From positions 3,658,001 to 3,722,000 of the forward strand of contig NZ_CP141058.1 of the NCBI RefSeq assembly GCF_034661175.1: 64,000 nt of DNA, written 5' to 3'. Below the pieces are notes generated by a model that saw nothing but the letters and a program-made list of their open reading frames with translations, made no database searches and had not been told where the DNA came from. This document shows positions 40,513 through 51,498 of this stretch, one piece after another. The DNA is from Nocardioides renjunii (GTDB taxonomy: Bacteria > Actinomycetota > Actinomycetes > Propionibacteriales > Nocardioidaceae). How positions within the stretch are numbered: position 1 is the stretch's first letter; the number at the start of each line of letters is the position of its first letter. Made by a program: the position numbers and the translations under genes.

Positions 40513-42315
40513 CTACTCGACGACCTCGGAGGCCTCGAGCCACTCCAGCTCGAGCTCCTCCTTCTCCGCCGCCAGCTCGGAGAGCTGACCGCCGACACGC
40601 GCCAGCAGGTCGTAGTCGGTGAGGTTGGCCTCCATCTCGGCCTGCAGCTCCGCCTCGCGTACGGCGATCCGCTCGAGCTGCTTCTCCACCCGCGCCAGGA
40701 TCTTGCGGGCGGCGCGGTCCTCCGCGCTGCCGGGACGCGCCTTGCCCGGGGGTGGCGGCACATCGCCCGTGGAGGCGCTCGGCGACGACGAGGTGCCGCC
40801 ACCACCCGCGTCGGCGGCGGCCTGCATCGCGGACCGCCGCTCGAGGTACTCGTCCACCCCGCGCGGGAGCATCGAGACCTGCCCGTCGCCGAGCAGGGCC
40901 CACACCGAGTCGGTGACCCGCTCGAGGAAGTAGCGGTCGTGGGAGACCACGACGAGCGTGCCGGGCCACGAGTCGAGGAAGTCCTCGAGGACGTTGAGCG
41001 TGTCGATGTCGAGGTCGTTGGTCGGCTCGTCGAGCAGCAGCACGTTGGGCTCGGTGAGCAGCAGCTTGAGCAGCTGGAAGCGGCGGCGCTCGCCACCGGA
41101 CAGGTCACCGAGCCGCGCGGTCAACCGGTCGCCGGTGAACCCGAAGCGCTCGAGCATCGACGTCGCGGTGAGCTCCTGCCCGTCGAGCGTCTTCGTCACC
41201 CGCCGGATCGACTCCACGGTCGGCAGCACCCGGGCCTCGGGGTCGATCTCGTCGAGCGCCTGGGTCAGGTACTGCATCGCGATGGTGCGGCCGTGCTTCA
41301 CGCGACCGACGTCGGGCGGCAGCGCACCCGAGATCAACGAGAGGAGCGAGGTCTTGCCGGCGCCGTTGATGCCGACGATGCCGACCCGGTCACCGGGACC
41401 GATGCGCCACGTGGCGTGCTCGAGCAGCACCTTCTCCCCGCGCGCGAGGTCGACGTCCTCGATGTCGACGACGTCCTTGCCGAGCCGCTGGCTCGCGAAG
41501 CGCTGGAGCTCCATCCGGTCGCGCGGAGGAGGTACGTCGTCGATGAGGGCGTTGGCCGCGTCGATGCGGAACTTCGGCTTCGACGTACGCGCCGGCGGGC
41601 CGCGCCGCAGCCAGGCGAGCTCCTTGCGGGCCAGGTTCATCCGCCGGGTCTCGGACGCGGCGGCCTGGCGCTGGCGCTCGGCCTTGGCCAGCACGTACGC
41701 CGCGTAGCCGCCCTCGTAGGAGTCGACCGCGCCGTCGTGGACCTCCCACGTGGTCTGGCAGACCTCGTCGAGGAACCACCGGTCGTGGGTGACGACGATC
41801 AGCGCGCTGGGCAGGCTGACGAGGTGCGAGGCGAGCCACGCGACGGCCTCGACGTCGAGGTGGTTGGTCGGCTCGTCGAGCACGACCAGGTCGTGGCGGG
41901 ACAGCAGCAGGGCGGCCAGGGCGCACCGGCGGCGCTCACCGCCCGACAGCCCGACGACCTCCCGGTCGAGGGCGACGCCGGCGAGCAGCTCCTCGACCAC
42001 CTGCCGGGTGGTCGTGTCGGCCGCCCACTCGTGGTCGGCGCGACCGCCCAGCACCGCCTCGCGGACGGTGTGGGTGTCGACGAGCTCGTCGCCCTGGTGG
42101 AGGTAGCCGATCTCGACGCCGCGCGTACGCGAGACCCGACCCGAGTCGGGCTCCTCGAGCCCGGTCATCACCTCGAGGAGCGTGGTCTTGCCGTCACCGT
42201 TGCGGCCGACGACGCCGACCCGCTCCCCCACCGAGATGCCGAGCGAGACGTTGTCGAGGAGGGGCCGGACGCCGTAGGACTTCGAGACCCGCTCGAGGTT
42301 GATGAGGTTCGCCAT
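40513..42315 (-). CDS. ABC-F family ATPase (Uup/EttA-like)
   Basis: 600 residues with two ABC cassettes and no membrane domain, so a ribosome-associated ABC-F factor. Cassette 1: GRNGDGKTT, LSGGERRRCALA, LVVLDEPTNHLD; linker of about 75 residues; cassette 2: GINGAGKTS, LSGGERRRFQLL, VLLLDEPTNDLD. A C-terminal coiled coil (LARVEKQLERIAVREAELQAE ...) resembles Uup's DNA- or RNA-binding tail. ABC-F next to ispE-rsmA is a conserved actinobacterial order. Antibiotic resistance is possible for the family, but the location favours a housekeeping role. Confidence 0.93.
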   Translation of the reverse strand: MANLINLERVSKSYGVRPLLDNVSLGISVGERVGVVGRNGDGKTTLLEVMTGLEEPDSGRVSRTRGVEIGYLHQGDELVDTHTVREAVLGGRADHEWAADTTTRQVVEELLAGVALDREVVGLSGGERRRCALAALLLSRHDLVVLDEPTNHLDVEAVAWLASHLVSLPSALIVVTHDRWFLDEVCQTTWEVHDGAVDSYEGGYAAYVLAKAERQRQAAASETRRMNLARKELAWLRRGPPARTSKPKFRIDAANALIDDVPPPRDRMELQRFASQRLGKDVVDIEDVDLARGEKVLLEHATWRIGPGDRVGIVGINGAGKTSLLSLISGALPPDVGRVKHGRTIAMQYLTQALDEIDPEARVLPTVESIRRVTKTLDGQELTATSMLERFGFTGDRLTARLGDLSGGERRRFQLLKLLLTEPNVLLLDEPTNDLDIDTLNVLEDFLDSWPGTLVVVSHDRYFLERVTDSVWALLGDGQVSMLPRGVDEYLERRSAMQAAADAGGGGTSSSPSASTGDVPPPPGKARPGSAEDRAARKILARVEKQLERIAVREAELQAEMEANLTDYDLLARVGGQLSELAAEKEELELEWLEASEVVE

Positions 42316-42367
42316 GTCGGGGCGATCCTCTCAGGCGAACCCCCGGCGGGCCGCACCGGCGACGCCG

Positions 42368-43909
42368 TCAGTCGGCGGCGGGACCCACCGGACCGGCGGG
42401 CGGCGCCGCGGCCAGGCTCGCCGTCGAGCCGTTGGTGCCGGAGTACTTCTTGATGAGCGACTCCACGTCGAGCCCGGTGGTGGTCTTGAGCAGCTCCATC
42501 GTCTGGACCAGGTTGGTGGTCACCTGCTTGGGCAGCTCGCCGGCCCCGTCGGAGGAGATCACGGTCAGCTTGTCGATCTGGCCCATCGGGCGGGCCAGCT
42601 CGGCGGCCACCTTGGGCATGACCTCGATCAGCATCTGCAGCACGGCGGCCTCGTTGTAGCCGGCGAAGGCGGCTGCCTTCTTGTCCATGGCCTCCGCCTC
42701 GGCCTGCCCGGCGGCCAGGATCGCGGCGCCCTGGGCCTCACCCTCGGCGCGGAGGGCGTCGGCCTCGGCGACACGGCGGGCCTTCTCGGCCTCACCGCGC
42801 TTGGCGCCCTCGATGGCCTCCGCCTCGGCGAGGGCGGACCGGCGGGACTTCTCGCCCTCACCGGTGAGCCGCGCCTTCTCGGCCTCGGCCTCCGCGTTGG
42901 CGATGGACGCGGCCTTGCGGGCCTCGGCCTCGAGGATCGCCGAGCTGCGGCGACCCTGGGCCTCGGTCTCGACGCGGTAGCGCTCGGCGTCGGCCGGCTT
43001 GCGGACCTCGGTGTCGAGCTGGCGCTCCTTGAGGGCGGCCTGGCGCACGGCGACCTTCTCCTGCTCGAGGAGGATGGCCTGGTCGCGGTCGGCCTGGGCG
43101 AGCGGTCCGGCGGCGGCCGCCTGCGCGTTGGCGGCGTCGGTCTCGGCCTTGATCTCGGCGCTCTTGAGCGCAAGCGCCCGCTGGGTGACGGCGATCTCCT
43201 GCTCGGCGGCGATGCGGGCCTGCTCGGCGGCCTGGCGGGCGTTGGCCTCGGCGATCGACGCGAGCTGGTTGAGCTTGGCGGCCTCGGGGCGGCCGAGGTC
43301 GGCGAGGTAGGAGCCGTCGTCGGTGATGTCCTGGATCTGGAACGTGTCGAGCACGAGGCCCTGGCCGGTCAGCGAGGACTCGGACTCCTCGGCGACGCGC
43401 TGGGCGAAGGCCGCGCGGTCGCGGATGATCTGCTCGACCGACATGGAGCCGACGATGGAGCGCAGCGCACCGGCGAGGACCTCCTGCGTGAAGGTCTCGA
43501 TGTCGGCCTGCTGGCTGAGGAAGCGCTGCCCGGCCGCGCGGATCGAGTCCTCGTTGCCGCCCACCTTGACCAGCGCGACGCCGTCGAGGTTGAGCTTGAT
43601 GCCCTGGCCCGAGACGGCGCCGCGGATCTGCACCGAGATCCGCCGCGAGGACAGGTCGAGCGTGGCCAGCCGCTGCACGAACGGGATGACGAACACGCCG
43701 CCGCCCATGACGACCTTCTGGCCGGACAGGTCGGTGGAGATCTCGCCGGTCTCCGGGTTGCGCACCTCGCCCTTGCCCTTGCGTCCGGTGATGATGAACG
43801 CCTCGTTGGGCCCGGCCACCTTGTAGCGCGTCGTCACCAGCAGCGCGAGCAGCGCCAGGAGGACGACGAGGCCGATCACGGCGGTGACGATCGGGGACAG
43901 TCCGAACAT
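42368..43909 (-). CDS. Flotillin-like SPFH domain protein
   Basis: 513 residues. N-terminal membrane hairpin (VTAVIGLVVLLALLALLV), SPFH/PHB domain from about residue 25 to 200 (NEAFIITGRKGKGE ... GQGIKLNLDGVALVKVG), then a long Ala/Glu-rich coiled coil (AEIKAETDAANAQAAAA ... EAEAEKARLTGEGEK) and a flotillin C-terminal segment (AELARPMGQIDKLTVI). ATG 43909 is preceded by AAGGAG; a frame extending further upstream is not used. It forms a pair with the NfeD-like gene just upstream, the usual partner of flotillins in membrane microdomains. Confidence 0.93.
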   Translation of the reverse strand: MFGLSPIVTAVIGLVVLLALLALLVTTRYKVAGPNEAFIITGRKGKGEVRNPETGEISTDLSGQKVVMGGGVFVIPFVQRLATLDLSSRRISVQIRGAVSGQGIKLNLDGVALVKVGGNEDSIRAAGQRFLSQQADIETFTQEVLAGALRSIVGSMSVEQIIRDRAAFAQRVAEESESSLTGQGLVLDTFQIQDITDDGSYLADLGRPEAAKLNQLASIAEANARQAAEQARIAAEQEIAVTQRALALKSAEIKAETDAANAQAAAAGPLAQADRDQAILLEQEKVAVRQAALKERQLDTEVRKPADAERYRVETEAQGRRSSAILEAEARKAASIANAEAEAEKARLTGEGEKSRRSALAEAEAIEGAKRGEAEKARRVAEADALRAEGEAQGAAILAAGQAEAEAMDKKAAAFAGYNEAAVLQMLIEVMPKVAAELARPMGQIDKLTVISSDGAGELPKQVTTNLVQTMELLKTTTGLDVESLIKKYSGTNGSTASLAAAPPAGPVGPAAD

Positions 43910-43955
43910 GTGCGGTGCTCCTTGGGGGCGCAGTGGGTGGGGCGGCTGGGGCGGG

Positions 43956-44453
43956 TCAGGGCAGGAAGAGCGGTTCGACCTGCACGGCCGTGGGCGAGAT
44001 GACCTGGGTGACGCTGATCTGGGTGCCGGCGGGCACGGCGGTGCTCGAGCGGGCGTTGAGGCGGGTGATGTGGCCGCCGACGCTGATCGAGACGACACCG
44101 AAGCCGCCGTCGGGGATCGCGCTGACGACCGAGCCGATCTTCTCGACCATGTCGGAGGTGCGGACGGTGTCGGTCTCGCCGCTGCCGTGCAGGAACCTCG
44201 ACGCCTTCGTCGCGGCCACGGCGAGCAGCACGCCCAGCACGACGCCGACGACCACGGCGAGCGACGCGGAGCCGGTGACCTCGAGCGCGATGGCGCCGCC
44301 GAAGCCGAGGGCGCCGAGGAAGCCGGCGAGCGCCTCGGTCGAGAAGAACCCGGCGCCCAGGCCCTCCAGCGCACCGTCGAGGACGTCACCGACGAGGAGC
44401 GCGACGAGCAGCAGCACGACGCCGAGCGCGCCGACCACCAGGAACACGGTCAC
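43956..44453 (-). CDS. NfeD-like membrane protein
   Basis: 165 residues: three hydrophobic segments (VFLVVGALGVVLLLVALLVG, GFLGALGFGGAIAL, LAVVVGVVLGVLLAVAATKA), then an OB-fold-like C terminus (GGFGVVSISVGGHITRLNARSS ... VPAGTQISVTQVISPTAVQVEPL) as in short NfeD proteins. GTG start 44453 with GGGAGG about 4 nt upstream. Only 46 bp from the flotillin gene and probably cotranscribed; NfeD proteins anchor or regulate flotillins. Confidence 0.82.
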   Translation of the reverse strand: MTVFLVVGALGVVLLLVALLVGDVLDGALEGLGAGFFSTEALAGFLGALGFGGAIALEVTGSASLAVVVGVVLGVLLAVAATKASRFLHGSGETDTVRTSDMVEKIGSVVSAIPDGGFGVVSISVGGHITRLNARSSTAVPAGTQISVTQVISPTAVQVEPLFLP

Positions 44454-44546
44454 GTTGCCTCCCCCCGGTCACTGCGACGTGAGTGTCGCGGACAACATAG
44501 CGGCATGCTTCCCCGTTGACCGGAGTTCATGCCAACCGGGCTCCGA

Positions 44547-45446
44547 TCACTCGACGAGGTGGGCGCCGGCGACCGGTCCGGTGGCCGTCAGCACGACCTC
44601 GTGGCCCGCACCCGACAGGCCTGCGGCCGTGGCGCGGGCCCCGTCAGCGGAGTCGCAGAGGAAGACCACCGTGGGCCCCGAGCCACTGACCATCCCGCGC
44701 AGCGCACCCTCCGCCTCGCCGAGGGCGATGAGGTCGCCGAGCTCGGGGCGCAGGTCGATCGCCGGCTCCTGCAGGTCGTTGTGCAGCGCCCGGGCGAGCC
44801 GCAGCGGCTCGCCCGTCGCGAGCGCGGCGAGCACCGGCTCGGCCGAGGCCGGTACGACGGGCGCGTCCGGCCGGAGCCGGTCGAAGTGCGCGTAGACGGC
44901 CGGCGTGGACAGCCCCTCGGTCGTCGGCACCGCCACCCACCACCAGGAGTGCAGGTCCTCGACCGGCGTCACCTGCTCGCCGCGTCCCGTCCCGCGCGCC
45001 GTACCGCCGACCAGCGAGAAGGGGATGTCGCTGCCGAGCTCGGCGGCCAGTGCGAGCAGGTCGTCGTCGGAGGTGCGCAGGTCACGGAGCCGGTCGTACG
45101 CCACGAGCGCAGCCGCGGCGTCGGCGGAGCCGCCAGCCATCCCGCCGGCGACGGGGATGTCCTTGCGCACCTCGAACGCGCCGGTCGCGGGGACTCCGGC
45201 GTGCCCGGCGAGCAGCCGGGCCGCCCGGAGCACGATGTTGTCGGGGCCGTCCGGCACGGCGGCCGGGTCGATGTGGGCGGCCACGTGGGTCGTGACACCG
45301 AGGTCGTCCGCCGCGGTCAGGGTGAGGTCGTCGTGGATGCCGATCGCCTGGTAGACCGTGTCGAGCGGGTGGAACCCGTCCTTCCGGGCGCGGCCGACCC
45401 CGAGGTGGAGGTTGATCTTCGCGGCCGCCCGGACCGTGATGCTCAC
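44547..45446 (-). CDS. ispE: 4-diphosphocytidyl-2-C-methyl-D-erythritol kinase
   Basis: GHMP kinase of the non-mevalonate isoprenoid pathway, 299 residues. [12 protein letters not shown] at the N terminus, the ATP-binding [17 protein letters not shown] near residue 95 and [13 protein letters not shown] near 250 are diagnostic. GTG 45446 overlaps the rsmA stop (GTGA), so it is translationally coupled. Final gene of rpfB-rsmA-ispE, an order kept in mycobacteria. Confidence 0.95.
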   Translation of the reverse strand: MSITVRAAAKINLHLGVGRARKDGFHPLDTVYQAIGIHDDLTLTAADDLGVTTHVAAHIDPAAVPDGPDNIVLRAARLLAGHAGVPATGAFEVRKDIPVAGGMAGGSADAAAALVAYDRLRDLRTSDDDLLALAAELGSDIPFSLVGGTARGTGRGEQVTPVEDLHSWWWVAVPTTEGLSTPAVYAHFDRLRPDAPVVPASAEPVLAALATGEPLRLARALHNDLQEPAIDLRPELGDLIALGEAEGALRGMVSGSGPTVVFLCDSADGARATAAGLSGAGHEVVLTATGPVAGAHLVE

Positions 45447-46318
45447 GCGACGCCCACGGCGGAGAGCCCCTCGGCGATGCGCGCGAAGTCGCCGACATCG
45501 AGCACCTCGCCCCGCGCCGTGGGGTCGACGCCGGCGATCCCGAGCGCAGCGGTGGCCGCCTCCGCCGAGCCGGCGAGGCCGCGCAGGGCGGCGCGGACCT
45601 GCTTGCGCCGCTGCGCGAACGCCGCGTCGACGACGGCGAAGACCTGTTCGCGCGTCGCGGTCGTCACCGGCGGCTCCCGGCGGGTCCAGGCGACCAGGCC
45701 GGAGTCGACGTTGGGCGCCGGCCAGAACACGTTGCGCCCGATCGCGCCGGCACGGCGTACGTCGGCGAACCACGCCGCCTTCACGCTCGGCACGCCGTAG
45801 GTCTTCGACCCGGGACCGGCGGCGAGCCGGTCGGCGACCTCGGCCTGCACCATGACGAGCCCGCGCTCGAGGGACGGCAGCAGGGTGAGCAGGTGGATCA
45901 GCACCGGCACCGACACGTTGTAGGGCAGGTTGGCCACCAGCGCGGTGGGCGGCGGGCCGGGCACCGACTCGACCCGCATGGCGTCGGCCAGCACGACCTC
46001 GAAGCGGTCGGCCTGCGCCGGGGCGTACGACGCGATGGTGGCCGGCAGCCGCTCGGCGAGCAGCGGGTCGACCTCGATGGCGATCACGCGCCGGGCCACC
46101 TCGAGCAGCGCCAGTGTCAGCGAGCCGAGGCCGGGGCCGACCTCGACGACGACGTCGTCGCCGGTGATGCCCGACTCACGGACGATCCGGCGCACCGTGT
46201 TGGCGTCGATCACGAAGTTCTGCCCGCGCTGCTTGGTGGGCCGCAGGTCGAGCTCGGCGGCGAGGTTGCGCACCTCGGCCGGCCCGAGGAGCCTCGGGCC
46301 AGCCGGGTCGGTCGTCAT
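45443..46318 (-). CDS. rsmA: 16S rRNA (adenine1518/1519-N6)-dimethyltransferase
   Basis: KsgA/RsmA, dimethylates the 3' end of 16S rRNA during small-subunit assembly. 291 residues. [14 protein letters not shown] near residue 34, SAM motif [16 protein letters not shown] near 58, catalytic NLPYNVS near 130, and C-terminal [14 protein letters not shown] 46318. Overlaps ispE; lies 43 bp after rpfB. Confidence 0.96.
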   Translation of the reverse strand: MTTDPAGPRLLGPAEVRNLAAELDLRPTKQRGQNFVIDANTVRRIVRESGITGDDVVVEVGPGLGSLTLALLEVARRVIAIEVDPLLAERLPATIASYAPAQADRFEVVLADAMRVESVPGPPPTALVANLPYNVSVPVLIHLLTLLPSLERGLVMVQAEVADRLAAGPGSKTYGVPSVKAAWFADVRRAGAIGRNVFWPAPNVDSGLVAWTRREPPVTTATREQVFAVVDAAFAQRRKQVRAALRGLAGSAEAATAALGIAGVDPTARGEVLDVGDFARIAEGLSAVGVA

Positions 46319-46361
46319 GGCTGAACCCTAGGGGCTGGGGCGTGCCGGCAGGACCGTCGGC

Positions 46362-47642
<1,281 letters not shown>

Positions 47643-47766
47643 TCAGTCCCGATCCCGGCCAACAATCACAAGACGATAACGACCGGACCCCCTGACGCAA
47701 ACTCGAACGGCGAAAATCGGGCGAGATCCGGGTCACCCGGGCGGGCGCAGGAGGGGCGCTCGTCCG

Positions 47767-48678
47767 TCACCAGGAGCCGCCGAAGGCGGCCTCGGTGTTG
47801 GTGTCGATCGCCCGGCAAAGCTCCTCCAGGTCGGCGTGCAGCACCTCGGCCATGGCCCGCACGGTGTGCGGCACGAGGTAGGACGCGTTGGGCCGCCCCC
47901 GCCACGGCGTCGGCGTCAGGAAGGGGGCGTCGGTCTCCACGAGCACCCGGTCGCGCGGGGTGACGGCGAGGGCGTTGCGCAGCGGTGCGGCGTTCTTGAA
48001 GGTGACGGTGCCGGCGAAGCTGAGGTGGGCGCCCCGGTCCAGGCACCGGCGCGCGAACGCGTCGTCGCCGGAGAAGCAGTGCATCACCCAGCGCTCCGGG
48101 GCGCCCTCCTCGTCGAGGAGGCGCAGCACGTCGTCGTGGGCGTCGCGGTCGTGGATCACCAGCGTCTTGCCGAGCCGCTTGGCGAGGTCGATGTGGCGGC
48201 GGAAGCTCTCCTCCTGTGCGGCCCGGCCGTCCTCGCCGGTGCGGAAGTGGTCGAGGCCCGTCTCGCCGATGGCGCGCACCTTGTCGTGCGCCGTGGCGAG
48301 CCGCTCGATCTCCTCGAGCGCCGCGTCGAGGTCGCCGGTCGCGGCCAGTCGGGGCGCCTCGTTGGGGTGCAGCGCGACGCCGGCGACGAGCGCGTCGTGC
48401 TCGGCCGCCGCGGCGACCGCCCACCGCGCGCCCGGCAGGTCGCAGCCGATCTGCACGATCCGGGGCACGCCGACGGCGGTCGCGGCGGCGAGGGCGTCCT
48501 CGACGCCGAGCCAGTCGCCGTCGGCGATGTCGAGGTGGCAGTGGTTGTCGACGACCGGGTGCGGCAGCGGCTCGGGCGCCGGCGGGCGCTCCCGGTCGCG
48601 GCGGGCGCCCGATCCCTCCTCGGTGGCGGCGCGGCTGCGCGTCGGGCCCCCGGGCTCGGCCGGGTCAGCGGTGGACAA
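47767..48678 (-). CDS. tatD: TatD family metal-dependent hydrolase
   Basis: 303 residues; amidohydrolase-fold DNase. Metal ligands: HxH in DNHCHLD (near residue 46), Glu in AIGETGLDH (near 147), His in VIHDRDAHDD, His in MHCFSGD and Asp in LVETDAPFL (near 247). TTG start at 48678 overlaps rsmI by 14 nt; the first about 35 residues are Arg/Pro rich and not part of the domain. Order rpfB-tatD-rsmI as in mycobacteria but without the metG gene usually found between. Confidence 0.92.
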   Translation of the reverse strand: MSTADPAEPGGPTRSRAATEEGSGARRDRERPPAPEPLPHPVVDNHCHLDIADGDWLGVEDALAAATAVGVPRIVQIGCDLPGARWAVAAAAEHDALVAGVALHPNEAPRLAATGDLDAALEEIERLATAHDKVRAIGETGLDHFRTGEDGRAAQEESFRRHIDLAKRLGKTLVIHDRDAHDDVLRLLDEEGAPERWVMHCFSGDDAFARRCLDRGAHLSFAGTVTFKNAAPLRNALAVTPRDRVLVETDAPFLTPTPWRGRPNASYLVPHTVRAMAEVLHADLEELCRAIDTNTEAAFGGSW

Positions 48679-49495
48679 CGTCGTAGACCTCTCGCTTGGG
48701 GAGCCCGGCGCGCTTGGCGACCTCGGCGATGGCCTCCTTGCGGGTGGAGCCGGCGGCCTCGAGGTCGGCGACCGCGGCGCGCAGCGAGCCGGGGTCGCCC
48801 GCCACGGCCGGCGCTCCGCTCGATCCCCCGACCACGACGGTCACCTCGCCGCGCACGCCGTCGGCGGCCCAGCTGACGAGGTCGCCGAGCGGACCCCGCC
48901 GGACCTCCTCGTGGGTCTTGGTGAGCTCGCGGCACACCGCGGCGGCGCGGTCGTCGCCGAACGCCTCCGCCATCGCGGCGAGCGCGGCCTCGGTGCGGTG
49001 CGGCGCCTCGAAGAACACCATGGTCCGCTCCTCAGTAGCCAGTGCGGCGAGGCGGCGACCGCGCTCGCCGGCCTTGCGCGGCAGGAAGCCCTCGAAGCAG
49101 AACCGGTCGACCGGGAGGCCGCTGACGGCGAGGGCGGTGAGGACCGCGCTCGGGCCGGGGACCGCGGTCACGCGGACGTCGTGCTCGACCGCGGCGGCCA
49201 CCAGCCGGTAGCCCGGGTCCGAGACGCTCGGCATGCCGGCGTCGGTGACGAGCACGACGCGGTCGCCGGCGAGCAGCGCGTCGAGCAGCGCCGGGGTGCG
49301 GGCCTGCTCGTTGCCCTCGAAGTAGGACACGACGCGCCCCGACAGCGTGATGTCGAGGTCGGTGCACAGGCGCTTGAGGCGGCGGGTGTCCTCGGCCGCG
49401 ACGACGTCGGCGCCGGACAGCTCGGCGGCCAGCCGGGGCGGCGCGTCGCCGACCTGCCCGATCGGGGTGCCCGCGAGGACCAGGACGCCAGCCAT
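48665..49495 (-). CDS. rsmI: 16S rRNA (cytidine1402-2'-O)-methyltransferase
   Basis: 276-residue SAM-dependent tetrapyrrole-methylase-fold enzyme modifying C1402 in the ribosomal P site. LVLAGTPIGQVGDAPPR at the N terminus (family: TPIGNLxD), AEDTRRLKRL near residue 34, VTDAGMPSVSDPGYRLV near 84 and FFEAPHRT near 162. ATG 49495. Preceded by the cupredoxin-PKD gene, 7 bp away on the same strand. Confidence 0.95.
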   Translation of the reverse strand: MAGVLVLAGTPIGQVGDAPPRLAAELSGADVVAAEDTRRLKRLCTDLDITLSGRVVSYFEGNEQARTPALLDALLAGDRVVLVTDAGMPSVSDPGYRLVAAAVEHDVRVTAVPGPSAVLTALAVSGLPVDRFCFEGFLPRKAGERGRRLAALATEERTMVFFEAPHRTEAALAAMAEAFGDDRAAAVCRELTKTHEEVRRGPLGDLVSWAADGVRGEVTVVVGGSSGAPAVAGDPGSLRAAVADLEAAGSTRKEAIAEVAKRAGLPKREVYDVVHR

Positions 49496-49502
49496 GGGTC
49501 GA

Positions 49503-51332
49503 TCATCGCAGGCGGACGACGAACCTCCACGTGGCGGTCGACCGGTTGCCGGCCCGGTCGTGGGCCACCAGCCGCAGGACGTGGCGCCCGGGGGCCAGCG
49601 CCCTCGCCGGCCGCCACCGCACCACGTGCCGCGCGGCGTCGTACGCCAGTCCGGCGACGGGTCGGCCGTCGAGCCGCAGCACGAGGTCGCGCCGACGCAG
49701 CTGCGACTCCCGGTCCAGGACCCGCACCCGGACGGTCGGCCGCGCGGAGCGGACCGTGCCGCGCGGGGTGGGCCGGGTGATGCGGGGGCCGGCCGCGTCG
49801 ACGACCGGTGGGGTGGGCCCAGCCGGCGGGACCGGCGGGACCGGCGGGGTGGCGACGGGCGGGACGGGCGGCGTCACCGTCGGGGGCACGTCACCGGCCA
49901 CGACGACCTGCACGCTGTCGCTCACCGACCCGTGCCCGGAGTGGGCGCCGGAGCCGTGGCCCACCGTCACGGTGGCCGTGTAGGTGCCGGGAGCCGCGTA
50001 GGTGTGGTCGGGGTCCGCACCGGTGCCCGTGGTGCCGTCTCCGAAGCTCCAGCTGTAGGTGAGGTCGGCGGTGCCGGGTGCGAGGTCCGCGCACCCGATG
50101 CGCCGCGCCGCGTTGTCGGGGTCGTGCACGACGAGCGACACCGCCGACGGCCCCGCGCGCAGCGACTTGGTGACCTCCACCAGGCCGCTCGCGCCCGCCG
50201 CGTCGGAGGTGAAGAGGGGCCAGATCTCGTTGGGCTCGGCGAACGGCTGGTCGGTGTCGAAGCGGAAGTGCGCGCCCCCGAGCTCGTCGGCGCAGGCCCG
50301 CTCGTGCACGTGCACCGCCGCGTGCCGGGCGCCCGGCTTGGTGCCGCTGACCTGCAGCGACGTGTGGGTCCTCCCCCGGCTCCGCACCATGACGGTCTCC
50401 CCGGTCAGCGCGGGGTAGGCCTCGAGACCTACCGAGTACGCGTGCAGGGCGCCGCGGGTGGTCACCTGCGTCGAGAAGGCCACCGCGAGCGGCGCGGCTC
50501 CCCGGGCCGGGGCGGCGAGGGCGTCGATCGTCGGCAGCGCACCGTCGCCCGGCGGCGGCTCGGGGTCGGTCGGGCCGCCCTCGCCGGTGACCGTGATCGG
50601 GAACGCCTCGACCCGCAGGCCACCTCGCCCGTCGCTCACGCGGAGGCGGGCGACGTACTGGCCCGGGGTGCGGTACTCGAACATCGCGTGGTCGGTGTGG
50701 GCCACCGGACCACCCGCGCCGAAGTCCCACGAGACGGTGGGGACGTCGCCGTCGGGGTCGGCTGCGTTCGCGGTCGCGTGCACGACCAGCGGTGCCTCCC
50801 CCGAGGTCGGCGAGACGACCGGGGCCGCCGTCGGCGACGCGTTGTCGCCGGCGGGCACCACGATCACCAGCCCGGACATCGACGAGCCGTGCATCGAGCA
50901 GATGTAGCGGTAGGTCCCGGGGTCGGTGAAGGTGCGACGCACCGGCTGCCCGCCGGGGTCGCGGTACTCCGCGAGGGGCTGGCTCCAGGAGGTCTCGGTC
51001 GTGCTCGCAGGAGGCTGCGAGGTGAGGTCGTGGCCCTGGGTGGCGCGGTCGAACTGCCACTCGACGGTGTCGCCGACCGCGATGGTGACGACCGACGTAG
51101 CGGTGTCGGCGGACTCCCAGCGGTTGAGGGTGCCGTCGTTGGGAAGCGGGTCGACCGCGTCCACCACCCACGTACGCCCGACGTCCGCCGACGTGCCCGC
51201 AGCCGTGACGAGGGCGGTGGAGGACGACGCGACGACGACCCCGGCCAGACCCGCCGACACCAGCGCCAGGGCGGCCAGGACCGCGCGCAGCGCGTGGCCC
51301 GGGCGGACGGCTGACCTGGCGGTGCGTGGCAT
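49503..51332 (-). CDS. Secreted cupredoxin and PKD-domain protein
   Basis: 609 residues. Signal peptide (RAVLAALALVSAGLAGVVVAS) is followed by a plastocyanin-like domain to about residue 160: copper-site residues are His in QGHDLTS and Cys-x-x-His...Met in YICSMHGSSM. Two PKD domains follow (SWDFGAGGPVAHTD near 215 and YSWSFGDGTTGTGADPDHTY near 440), separated by a unique region of about 150 residues, then a Pro/Gly-rich linker and a C-terminal Ig-like repeat domain (GPRITRPTPRG ... LRLVAHDRAGN). GGGAGG precedes ATG 51332. Function unknown; a surface or extracellular copper-binding adhesive or electron-transfer role is possible. Divergent from pmt. Confidence 0.85.
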   Translation of the reverse strand: MPRTARSAVRPGHALRAVLAALALVSAGLAGVVVASSSTALVTAAGTSADVGRTWVVDAVDPLPNDGTLNRWESADTATSVVTIAVGDTVEWQFDRATQGHDLTSQPPASTTETSWSQPLAEYRDPGGQPVRRTFTDPGTYRYICSMHGSSMSGLVIVVPAGDNASPTAAPVVSPTSGEAPLVVHATANAADPDGDVPTVSWDFGAGGPVAHTDHAMFEYRTPGQYVARLRVSDGRGGLRVEAFPITVTGEGGPTDPEPPPGDGALPTIDALAAPARGAAPLAVAFSTQVTTRGALHAYSVGLEAYPALTGETVMVRSRGRTHTSLQVSGTKPGARHAAVHVHERACADELGGAHFRFDTDQPFAEPNEIWPLFTSDAAGASGLVEVTKSLRAGPSAVSLVVHDPDNAARRIGCADLAPGTADLTYSWSFGDGTTGTGADPDHTYAAPGTYTATVTVGHGSGAHSGHGSVSDSVQVVVAGDVPPTVTPPVPPVATPPVPPVPPAGPTPPVVDAAGPRITRPTPRGTVRSARPTVRVRVLDRESQLRRRDLVLRLDGRPVAGLAYDAARHVVRWRPARALAPGRHVLRLVAHDRAGNRSTATWRFVVRLR

Positions 51333-51485
51333 GAGGACCTCCCGAGACGGTGCGCGATGTCGAACGCGGTTCGCACTCCTGAACCGGGATGAGTCTCCGA
51401 GGTGACCAGCGCCACGTCAAGGGGCCACGCTCCGGCGTGGACAGCTCGGCCCGCGCGCGGACGCGGTGGGCCGGGCGCCTCTGGC

Positions 51486-51491
51486 TAGAGT
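51486..51491 (+). promoter_or_regulatory. Candidate -10 box of pmt
   Basis: TAGAGT ends 7 nt before GTG 51499, with no ribosome site, suggesting a leaderless transcript. No -35 consensus is evident. Confidence 0.4.
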
Positions 51492-51498
51492 TCGAGTC

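Noticed and set aside
39397..42453. Very long open frame (about 1000 codons) antisense to the ABC exporter and ABC-F genes
   Set aside because: Composition is His/Asp/Gly/Val/Leu-rich repeats typical of the mirror frame of G+C-rich genes, and the opposite strand encodes complete conserved proteins.
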